Below, piece after piece: positions 11,038 to 20,450 of a DNA stretch of 64,000 nucleotides (its first letter is position 1; each line of letters starts with the position of its first letter). Location: NCBI GenBank assembly GCA_027919835.1, contig JANVFP010000003.1, positions 2,011,438-2,075,437 on the forward strand, read 5' to 3'. The DNA comes from Lentinula raphanica (taxonomy: Eukaryota; Basidiomycota; Agaricomycetes; Agaricales; Omphalotaceae). The translations under genes were made by a program, and so were the position numbers. The notes beneath the pieces are model-generated. The model searched no databases and was not told the origin of the DNA. It saw only the letters and a list, made by a program, of their open reading frames with translations.

Positions 11038-11943
11038 CAAGCATGTAAACTATTCAACATAACCTCCTCTTCTCTATCAACCTCTTCCAAGAGTTCTTGA
11101 CACCGTTCAGCTGTAAGTAACTTGAGATCAAACTGTCGCATGATTCCATCTTGGCACCTCTTGAACATAGACATCATCTCCAAGCGCAATTTCTTATTCT
11201 CTTGATCTAACTTGTGAAGATTTTCTTCTTTTGAATGTTCAAGATGTTGACTAGAAATTCACTAGAAAGTTAGAAATGACACAGCAATAAATGATCAACT
11301 TACGATGTAATGGTAAGAAGTGTATCCTCATGATGCAAGGATTTTGATTACAAGGAGTGATAGCATTACATGCCATATTGATTTTCTCTTGAGTCTGCAA
11401 AACAGGTTTCCGGGACGGTGTTGCCTCGGGTGCAGGTGCAGGTGCAGGTGAGGGTTTGCGGCTGAATGGAAAGCCCTCAGGGATGTTTATCTGAGATGTT
11501 AGTAATGAAATTATTAGTCGTTCCGTTGACAGTATAATCTGCGGTTGCACCTGTGATAATGAACGTCAATGGATGCAATAGAACCAGGAGTAAAAAGGAC
11601 CTACACTGCTGCTGTGCAAACTCAATAGCCTCCAAAAGTGTGTGAAATCCAGCATCACACTTTTCAATATTATCTGCTGAACCCAAGAAAGAATGATGAG
11701 GCAGAGACTGGGGCTGGTAAAAGACTGTTGTCATTCTTTGTGGTCCGAAGTCAGTAGTGATTGCAGGTGACTCAATATTTGGTCGGCCAACCAACAGAGA
11801 ATGAAGACGAGGGAAGAAAGGGAATTTTTTGACGATAGAAGCTGTGACACGGATGAATACAGATAGAAAGATACATCATTGAAAGACTCACCCCAAAAAT
11901 TTTTTGCCTTCTCAGGAGTTTCATCTGTGGGTCCATCACTCCC
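11038..11943 (-). pseudogene. C-terminal part of a Myb/SANT-like Harbinger partner gene
   Basis: Reading the minus strand from 11,943: GSDGPTDETPEKAKNFW, an intron (starts GTGAGTC near 11,893), KFPFFPRLHSLLVGRPNIES, FGPQRMTTVFYQPQS, further introns, a Pro/Ala-rich linker (SPAPAPAPEATPS) and a Lys/Glu/Leu-rich coiled-coil-like tail ending SLHA before a stop near 11,038. This order is that of the Agaricomycete proteins that begin with a Myb/SANT-like DNA-binding domain; such a partner accompanies PIF/Harbinger transposases and helps bring them to DNA. The N-terminal domain is absent here and is found at 14,697-15,208 on the other strand. The break is exactly at the end of a foldback element (11,944), which supplies a spurious start MKFLQLQL. 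Confidence 0.6.
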
Positions 11944-12649
11944 CAGCTGTAGCTGTAAGAACTTCATGAAATAGACTGAGAAGTCTCCATATATGCTTTG
12001 TAAAGTAACAGGAGTGGCTTTCCAAGCTTCAAGTTAAAAAACTCTTCCGGGCAGGCCAGTAGGGCTCTGGGGGGTACCCGGCTATGTATTATATTTATTA
12101 ATATTTAATAGTTCTTTTATTATTTAATAGATATATTATAATAAATCTACTTTGCGAAGCTGTGCTGCACTTTGCAAAGTGACTATGTTTACGGCAATTA
12201 TGAAATCAGGTAAATTAGGATTACATCATTACATCATCGCCTTCCTTTTTTGGTTCTTGCCTTTTTGAATAAAAATGTATAATATGATATCATTGATCTT
12301 CAAATGCTAAAAATCACAGGGAACCAAAAATAGCTGCAGTGATGTCCTGGTTACCTCAGGCACATTAAAATTGCTTAAAAAGGAAATTTATCTAAAAAAT
12401 AGAACTTGATCTCATCAGGTAGCAAAAAATCACAAAAAATCATTAAAAATACTCAAAAAAATCAGGGTTGCTTTGTTGGCCCTGAAAATGCAAAATAAAA
12501 AAATATGCAACAAGTGTCAAAAATTTTAGTACTTCAAATGATACCAGAACCATCAGACATTATGTATAGATGATCTATATGCTATTTTTAGCACACCTAG
12601 TGTCCTCAAACACTCAGATAGCCTAAATCATTCAATATATTTACTATAC

Positions 12650-13040
12650 TCAATGTTTATTACACTTAACACAGTTAACAGGAAAAAACCCTGTAACAGT
12701 AACATGTGTGTTATGCTTAACACATTTAACAATGAAGAAGCCTTGGAACAGTGTTCATGTATGTTATACTCAACACACTTAACACACTTAACAATGAAAA
12801 ACCTTGAAACAGTGTTCATGTGTGTTATACTTAACACACTTGACTCAATATACTGAATAATGAAAAGAAAAACCTAGAATGGTGCTCATGTGTATTATAC
12901 TTAACACACTTTACAATGAAAAAAACTCAAATCAGTGTTACTGCATGTTATACTCAACAGACTTCATCAATGAATATAACACACTTAACAATCAAAACCT
13001 TGGAATAATGTTCTCACTCATTATACTTTTACACTCAACA
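12650..13040. repeat. Degenerate minisatellite, about 53-bp period
   Basis: About six units of the form AACACACTTAACAATGAAAA, then CCTTGGAACAGTGTTCATG, then TGTTATACTC. Related units recur at 26,300-26,700 in both orientations, and weaker ones at 7,850-8,000, 19,260-19,470 and 53,600-53,720. It yields spurious short frames on both strands. Confidence 0.7.
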
Positions 13041-13049
13041 CACTTCATC

Positions 13050-13332
13050 CATCAGGAAAAATATTCTCATCTCTAGAGTCCTCAGAGATACTCCCTAATT
13101 CCTAGGCTACTCAGAGATTTTTGTGAACTTTGAAAGATCAAAAAACATCCTAGAGATCCTGGAAGATCCTGAAAGCATCTGAAAGCATCAGAAAGCACCA
13201 GAAAGAACCAGAAAGCACCTAGAGAATTTTTAGAAGCCTCAAAGAACTCAGATACTCTAGGCTCTCTGAGACTACCTAGGAATTGGGGGGTATCTCTGGG
13301 GACTCTAGAGATGAGAATATTTTTCCTGATGT
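13050..13332. mobile_element. CATCAG MITE, 283 bp, TSD TC
   Basis: Ends CATCAGGAAAAATATTCTCA and complement; TC at 13,048-13,049 and 13,333-13,334. Closely related to the MITE at 8,673 in inverted order of the inner part. Confidence 0.8.
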
Positions 13333-13497
13333 CAGTAAGTATAACACACCTTTAATGGGTAACACACTTATAACAATGAAGGTTGGGTGCTTATAGGCAC
13401 TTATTTGGTATTTTTGAGTCAAAATTCATTAATAGCACACTCAATAATTTTTGTGTGGGCTCTATATTGTGTAAGAATGTTGTTTATATCATACTAC

Positions 13498-13721
13498 CAT
13501 TAGCAAAATCACTCTGTCTCTGGAGTCTCCAGAGACACCCCCCAAATCCTAGAGAGATTTTATCACTTTCAGAACACTCAGAGAAAATTTAGCACCCTCA
13601 GAGATCTTCAAAGACATTCAAAATACTCTCAGAGACTCTAAAGTACTTTTAGTACTTTCAGGCTGCTCAGGATTTGGGGGGTGTCTCTAGGGTTTCCAGG
13701 GATAGAGTGATTTTGCTGATG
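13498..13721. mobile_element. CATCAG MITE, 224 bp, TSD AC
   Basis: Ends CATTAGCAAAATCACTC (one change) and GAGTGATTTTGCTGATG; AC at 13,496-13,497 and 13,722-13,723. The interrupted host repeat reads on across the site when compared with 18,400-18,430. Same subfamily as 29,390-29,612. Confidence 0.8.
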
Positions 13722-13962
13722 ACACTTGATACAGTTTGGAGAACTCAAGATTACAGCCTGTGAGCCTGGCTATATTGTGATCTTTTGTGATATAACAGTG
13801 TTTTATGTAAATGTCAATGCATACACCCATGTTATGAAGTCAAACTGCTACTGAGTCATGAAAAGAGTCATCCTACAGCCTATTTTATGCTAACTCTATG
13901 TGACACAGCCAAGAGATCTGTAATGGAGGTCATTGAATATGACATCTATTGTTACATGTAAG

Positions 13963-14076
13963 TGAAGTTATATTCATACCTCCGACTCCGACCCTATCTG
14001 GTACAACTCTAACAGTATTTCAAGGTTATCCTTTTCTATTTGCTGTTCTGACATTCTGTTCTTGTTCACTTCTGTC
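13963..14076 (+). mobile_element. LTR end, primer-binding-like site and leader of a Ty3-like element
   Basis: CCGACCCTATC/TGGTACAACTCTAAC near 13,985-14,010 matches the LTR-like fragment at about 6,170. The gag ATG follows about 85 bp later. The TGG start fits a tRNA primer site, but which tRNA is unknown. Confidence 0.4.
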
Positions 14077-14538
14077 ATGGATCTCTTTGATGTTCAAACT
14101 TTCTATGACTATGCTCATTCCCTTCCGAACACCTATTCCTCCTCAGACAGCTCCGAAGGTGATGTTAATGACTCATCCTCCGATGCTGGCTCCAATGTTT
14201 CCAACGGTTCCTCCGATTACAACTCCAATTCCAATAATCAACCCTCAGACTACTCCGATTCCAATAACTCCGGTCCTCCGACCGATGTTTCCTCTGATTC
14301 AGAGGATTTTGAGTTTGATTCCAGACCTATACTCGGATCCGATGGAAGGTTACTTCCAGAAGAGAGAGAAAGGCACTGGAGAATGGCTCTTTGCTTCTAC
14401 TGTGGTGGAGACCATTTCTGAGCCAATTGTCCTAGGCTCCGCGGTCAAACCACTGACTCCTCAGATGAGGAGAACTCAGACCAATCAGATGATGAGGGCT
14501 CTGATGGAGATGTAGGAAATGACTTGGACTGGTATTAG
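14077..14538 (+). pseudogene. Gag-like gene with CCHC zinc knuckle, one internal stop
   Basis: ATG at 14,077. A Ser/Asp-rich acidic N-terminal region is followed by EERERHWRMA and a CCHC knuckle (CFYCGGDHF-stop-ANCP: spacing C-2-C-4-H-4-C), then an acidic tail to TAG at 14,536-14,538. The TGA at 14,419-14,421 lies inside the knuckle and probably replaces an Arg codon. Such a knuckle binds the element's RNA in virus-like particles of Ty3-type retrotransposons. The protein is shorter than usual gag and no protease, reverse transcriptase or integrase follows, so it is a fragment. Confidence 0.55.
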
Positions 14539-14696
14539 ACTTGCTCTGAGGCATTTTCAGGCTAAGTTTTTGTATTCTTTTTGTCTCCTGCTTGTGTTCT
14601 AGTTTGTTTTTATTGTTTCTGATGTTGCTCTAGTTCTACTCCGGTTCTACTCCGATTTTAGTCTGACTTTACTCCTCTGGGTATCTCTGATGCAGA
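14539..14696. other. Spacer between gag remnant and Myb/SANT exon
   Basis: T-rich sequence with repeated CTACTCCG. It ends in a good 3' splice site (CTGATGCAG at 14,688-14,696) used by the next exon. The upstream exon of the Myb/SANT gene is not found. Confidence 0.4.
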
Positions 14697-15208
14697 GAAT
14701 CAGCCCCTCGCACCTCCAGAAAAGAGCAAGAAACCTTGGCAAACTAAGACTCCTAAGCCAAAACTGAGTCCTTTGCCCTGGACTGACAATGACAACAAAA
14801 AGATCTGGGAGCTCATAGGATTACTAGAGAAATCTGAGAACAGAGTCTTGCTAGGTACTAGGAAGGGACAGGTATGTGTTTTCTTTCTGCTTTAATGCAA
14901 TATTAATGCTACTCTTTAAAAAACTCCTGGCGAAACAAAAGCACATGCAGAGTGTCACATTGGTGAGTTGCTGTTCCTGGACAACTGCCGAATTGATATA
15001 TCCACTGTTCAAAACCGTGTTCATGGGAAAATCACATCGTACGTCTTGCTATTGAATCTTTTCTGAATGAAAACTGAATAGAGAGTCTAGTTTGACTCAG
15101 TCTTACCGCAAGCATGCAAAAAAGCTCAAGATTACCGGTAATGGTGTGCGTGATGATGAAGAAGAAGCTGAGAATGACAATGGAGATGAGGAGAAGCAGA
15201 AGCAGCAG
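14697..15208 (+). pseudogene. N-terminal part of a Myb/SANT-like Harbinger partner gene
   Basis: The exon 14,697-14,871 reads PPEKSKKPWQTKTP and WTDNDNKKIWELIGLLEKSE, a Myb/SANT-type helix pattern, and ends at /GTATGT. The next exon has TPGETKAHAECHIGELLF and STVQNRVHGKI. A further short intron (GTACGT...AATAG) leads to SYRKHAKKLKITGNGVRDD and an acidic Lys/Gln-rich stretch. The order corresponds to the DNA-binding half of the family whose C-terminal half is at 11,038-11,943 on the other strand. The coding sequence stops where the foldback element begins (15,209), which adds a stop codon at once. It is therefore a severed gene, not a complete one. Confidence 0.6.
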
Positions 15209-17879
15209 AAGCTGAAGCTGTAAGAACTTCACGAAGTACATTGAGAAGTCTCCATATATGCTTTGCAAAGTAACAGGAGTGGCTTTCCAAGCTTAAAAAA
15301 CTCTTTCGGGCAGGCCAGTAGGGCTTCGGGGGGTACCCGGCTATTTATTATATTTATTAACATTTAATAGTTCTTTTATTATTTAATAGATATATTATAA
15401 TAAATCTACTTTGCGAAGCTGTGCTGCACTTTGCAAAGTGACTACATTTACAGCAATCATGAAATCAGGTAAATTAGGGTTACATCATTACATCAACACC
15501 TTCCTTTTTGAATTCTTGCCTTTTTGAATGAAAAAATACATAATATGATATTATTACAGCGTGTACGGAAAACCTTGTCATTGCGTGTTATTTCGCCGGC
15601 GCAAAAAAATAAAAGAAAAAAAAAGGTACCTGAGTAAGCGAGCGAAGCGAGTCAATCAATTGCGTTACGTTCTCAACTCTTCTTGCATTTTCTCTCGTAT
15701 GATTTTCTTCTCGCCATACAAGCTCGTTTTGCGCTCTACCTATAGCGGGTAGAGTGCCGCCAATGCCTCCAAATCCGGTCTCCCCAAACAGGCCATGGAT
15801 TTTTGACAATCGGCAGCGGTTGACTTTACCTCGGCTTCCAGAATTGGACAATTACAACAACTCTCCTTCTCATTATTCTATTGAAGCTCATAATAATCAA
15901 CGCTCTTTGCACAGCCTACCTCACGAAACATATCAAACCGCACATTATCCTTCACTACAAGCTCATGAGCCTACAAATTGGTCACGCAATACAACTCCTC
16001 ACCCCGCTACCACTGCACCGTATGTACCAGATGGGTTGCGACATCCCGGTTTGGGCAGGGACAGGGTAGAGAATGATTCATTCTTGAGACGTCGAGCACC
16101 CTCTGTGGATAGTCTGCCTGATTCACGTGAGTTTCTTGCAATTACATCAATGGTCACAGTACTCACACAGTATTGCATGCACAGTCGACATGAGTTGGTA
16201 TCAAGGTCCTTTGGCACGCAATCCACCGTCTGGTACGATACTGCCATTCCTGTCATCACATATACATCACGCCTGACCGAACATTCAACATTCTTTCAGA
16301 CATAGAGTCCACTCCGCAAACATGTGTGTTCAGAATGACTCTCTCAATTCCTCAGAGCGTGTTTCTGATTATCATTTGCATAGTCGCTGTGATAACTATT
16401 TCCGACAACGATTCGGGTGATGGTAGCGCAGGAGAGTCAGAGGTGGTTATTGTGCCTGCAAAACGGACTCGCGGTCATCGTCGCGGTCGTCCCAAAAAGG
16501 AAGTTGCAGCGTGTAGTGATGGTGTTGATGAGCTCAACGAGCTTGACTCTGTGGCAACAAGCAAGCGCCCTCGTGGACGGCCTAAGAAGGCAAAAACAGA
16601 CACCGTTTCCATTACTACCGCCGCTGATAGCATTGACAAGGACCCGGATGACTCAACTTTCACGTTCGAGTTGTTGGTGCACCTCATGTTACCAGATAAG
16701 GTTATCCCAGGCAAGACAAAGCGAGCAAAATCCAAGACCGAGAAGCAGGATCCTGAACCGCGCGGGCCCGTTTATGTGCAGTCGGATAAAACATGGGATG
16801 AGTTTCTGATTTTAGTTAGCTCATTGGTTCCCACCCCGGTCTCAGGTCTATTCCTTTCTTCCTTCATGTGGCACTTCCTTTCCCCTGCCAACAGTCCCTG
16901 GCTTCCAGTCAGTACTCCTGAAGGCTTTCAGTCAATGCTTGGCCAGTTGAAGAAGAAACTTCTGAAGGGTGAAGCTTATGTTGTCATCCGGATGAAGAAG
17001 CCAGTTGAAGTTATTGCCGAGCCAAGAACAGTAAGCTCGCTTGATATGGTGTATTGGTTCTGCATTGATATGTATTCGCAAGCAGCGATCTTCGACCAGT
17101 GTTCCCGAGCCTGCTCTTGATGACAATGAGAGCTCGGATGATGATCATCCAGTATCCAAAATGGTAAGCGTGCATCTGCGCCTTTGAGGTACATTTGATT
17201 TGCTGAATGCTGGTCTTAGGGCAAGGTTGACGAATGAGTTGAGGAGAAAGCCAAAGAGCTCCTTGAGCTCTATGGCCCTGGAAAATGTGATCTTCATCCT
17301 GAGCTTCCTTGCTTCCATTTTCGGCCCACAAACTTGCACTTCGAGCTGACTCGTACGCGCCGCCTAGTATGGGCACAGGCCATTGTGAGCCAGATGTCTA
17401 TGTCTAATTGAATCTTCAGTGACTGACTTTATGTATGGTTTAGCTGTGCGGAACTGTTGACAAAACTCAGATTCCACTGACTTCGAAGTTCATCAGGAAA
17501 AATGTACTGAGCCCTCAGCCACTAAAAGCTGCTTTCAGGCCCCCTAGAGCCTTCCAAGGCTTTGGGGCCCCCAAAGCCTGCAAAGATACCCCCCAAATCC
17601 TAGGCACTTTCAGCCACCTGAAAGTCTTGGAGTATTCTTTTGGGTGCTTTGAAGTGCTTTCAGGATCTTTCAGGATCTTTGAGGGTCTTTGGGTGTCTTT
17701 GAGGATCTTTGAGGATCTTTGAGTGTCTTTGTCACTTCAGGCAACCCCCCCAATATACCAAGTTAGGTAGGTAGACACCTGGCTTATTCCTTACCTAAGT
17801 AGGTTCAAATTCCCAGAAAATCCTGATCCCAGGAAATTCCTTTAGACCAGGAAATTCCCACTCCATACTTATAAGGAAA

Positions 17880-18130
17880 TTTCCAAGTAGCCCAACAAGT
17901 AGGGAATTTCTAGTACAAAACTAGGTGTGAAATTCCCTACCTAAATAGGCTGAAATCCCCAGACATTTCTGGGGTAGGAAATCCCTACCTACCTAAGGGA
18001 TTTCCTTTGGTAGGAATTTCCTTTGGTAGGAATTTCCTTTAGTAGGAATTTCCCTTGGCAGGAATTTCCCTTGGTAGGAATTTCCTTAGGTTTCCTCATA
18101 TAGGAATTCCCTTAGGTAGGAATTTCCTGT
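17880..18130. repeat. 16-bp tandem repeat with GGAATTTCC core (left arm)
   Basis: Units such as GGTAGGAATTTCCTTT repeat head to tail, most regularly at 18,000-18,090. The mirrored set is at about 19,780-19,900. The core GGAATTTCC is palindromic. Confidence 0.7.
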
Positions 18131-19774
18131 GGTAGGAACTTCCTTATGGCAGTGAAATAGGAATTCCTTGAGGGACACTTATGCACTACTTATAACTACA
18201 TCTAACACATATATCTGAGTGGAAAATATTGCAATCTAGAGTAAACTCAACAAAATTCTTCCTTAGGGTAATGAAGGTAAGAATAACAACGAGTTTTGGG
18301 CGCTTATGGGCGCTTATTTTGGGTTTTTGAGTTGAAATTCATTAATAGCACACTCAATAATTTTTGTGTGGGCTCTATATTGTGTCAGGATGTTGTCTGT
18401 ATCATATTCCTCTAGATATAATTCGGAGAACTCAAAATGAGAACCTGTGTGGCTAGCTATACTGTGATTTTGTATGTTATAATAGTGTTTTATGTAAATG
18501 CCAATGCATATGTCCATGTAGTGCAAGTATACTGATGCTAGTTCATGAGGAAAGCACTCCTACAGTCTACTGGCAGTGTCTGTACATGATTCAGATAGCT
18601 ATCATAAAGATTGGACACTGTGATACACATGTACATGTTTCATGTACACCATAGATGTCTACACTTACATGTAACAATAGATGTCATATTCAATGACCCC
18701 CATTACAGATCTCTTGGCTGTATCACATAGAGTTAGCATAGAATAGGTTATAGGATGACTCTTTTCATGACCCAGCAGCAGTTTGACTTCATAACATGGG
18801 TGTATGCACTGTCATTTACATAAAACAGTGTTATATCACAAAAAATCATAGTATAGCTAGCCACACAGGTTCTCATTTCGAGTTCTCCGAATTATATCTA
18901 GAGAAATATGATACAGACAACATCCTGACACAATATAGAGCCCACACAAAAATTATTGAGTGTGCTATTAATGAATTTTGACTCAAAAACCCAAAATAAG
19001 CACCCATAAGCGCCCAAAACTCGTTGTTATAAGTGTGTTATAGTATAACAATGAGCTGTCATTTACATAAAACAGTGTTATATCACAAAAAATGATAGTA
19101 TAGCTAGTCCCACAGATTGTATTTTCGAGTTCTCTGAATTATATCTAGAGGAATATGATATAGACAACATCCTGACACAATATAGAGCCCACACAAAAAT
19201 TATTGAGTGTGCTATTAATGAATTTTGACTCAAAAACACCAAATAAGTGCCCAAAACTTGTTGTTATAAGTGTGTTATGTATATCAAGTACTATTGTTCC
19301 AGCTTTTTGACTGTTAAGTGTGTCAAGTATAGTGACTGATAACACTGTTTTGAGTATTTATTGTCAACTGTGTTAAACATAATACTTATCACTACTGTTC
19401 CAAGTTTTAGTATGTTAAATGTGATAAGTACCAAGTGTACTGAACAAATTGAGTAATAAAAATTCTTCTGAGTGTTCAAGGGTACTAGGTGTGCTCAAAA
19501 TATCATGTACATCATATTTACTCAATGTTATCAGTTTGGTGTGATTCTTGAGTGATATAAGCTATTCTGAGTGATTGTGGGTGCTAGAGGTGCTAAAAAT
19601 AGCATATACATCATATATACTGACTGTATAGTGAATTTGGTATGATTTGGAGTGATAAAATTTTTTACACTTGTCGTGTATTTTTTTTATTTTGTGTTTT
19701 CAGGGCCAATGTGCAAAAACTTCTGCTCAGATATCTGTATTCAATGTAGATTGGTGCATAAGTATACCTCAAAA

Positions 19775-20150
19775 AATTCCTAGCAGGGAAATTCCTAGTA
19801 TAAGAAATTCCTACCAAAGGAAATTCCTACCAAGGGAAATTCCTACCAAAGGAAATTCCTACCCAAGGAAATTCCCACCTAGGAAAATTCCTACCACAAA
19901 AATATCTGAGGTTTGAGCCTATTTAGGTAAGGAATTATTCCCCTCGCTTGGTGGCAGGAATTCCCTACTTGTTTGACTGCTTATAGGGAATTTCCTACCC
20001 CAGAAATGCATGAGGATTTTAGCCAACATAGGTAAGGAATTTCACACCTAGATTAGTACTAGGAATTCCCTACTTGTTGGGCTACTTGGGAATTTCCTTA
20101 TAAGTGTGGAGTGGGAATTTCCCGGTCTAAAGGAATTTCCTGGAATCAGG
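19775..20150. repeat. 16-bp tandem repeat with GGAATTTCC core (right arm)
   Basis: Inverted counterpart of the left-arm array: CCTACCAAAGGAAATTCC-type units at 19,810-19,890, then less regular GGGAATTTCC segments. Confidence 0.7.
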
Positions 20151-20450
20151 ATTTTCTGGGAATTTGAACCTACTTGGGTAGGGAATAAGCCAGGTGTCTA
20201 CCTACCTAACTTGGTATATTTGGGGGGTTGCCTGAAGTGGTCTTTGTGGTGCTTTGAGATGCTTTCAAAAGCAGATAATATGAATAAAAATCAATTTATT
20301 CCTCTTGTTTCTATTTTACATTATATTCTATTCTATTTTATTTATAATTCTAGTATTATGTAATTTCTAATTATTATATTACATAAAACTTATATAATTA
20401 CAAGAATTTGTAATGCACTATCTAAATTACCAAATTATATAGGGAATCTA

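Larger units (their letters stand above)
11944..13962. mobile_element. Half of a large foldback element (left arm only)
   Basis: It starts CAGCTGTAGCTGTAAGAAC, the same end as the element at 15,209, and follows that element closely (GGGGGGTACCCGGCTA at 12,069; CTTTGCGAAGCTGTGCTGC at 12,151; AAATCACAGGGAACC at 12,311). It runs through a degenerate minisatellite to TTACATGTAAGTG (13,955-13,967). The same sequence lies near the centre of the foldback at 17,733-20,239, so the arm appears cut at its centre and joined to the LTR/gag fragment. Two CATCAG MITEs are inserted in it. No genes. Confidence 0.6.
17733..20239. mobile_element. Foldback element with CACTTCAGGCAACC ends, TSD GTCTTTGT
   Basis: CACTTCAGGCAACC at 17,733 and its complement ending 20,239; the 8-bp GTCTTTGT stands at 17,725-17,732 and 20,240-20,247. 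The two arms of about 1 kb are inverted copies (for example TAGCACACTCAATAATTTTT at 18,346 and its complement near 18,950). GGAATTTCC-type tandem repeats lie near both ends. The arms contain no genes; frames at 18,314 and 18,796 are mirror images of the same repeat. An 8-bp duplication fits hAT- or KDZ-type transposases. Confidence 0.8.

Noticed and set aside
12628..13076. Short proteins on both strands
   Set aside because: These frames arise from the 53-bp minisatellite and mirror one another.
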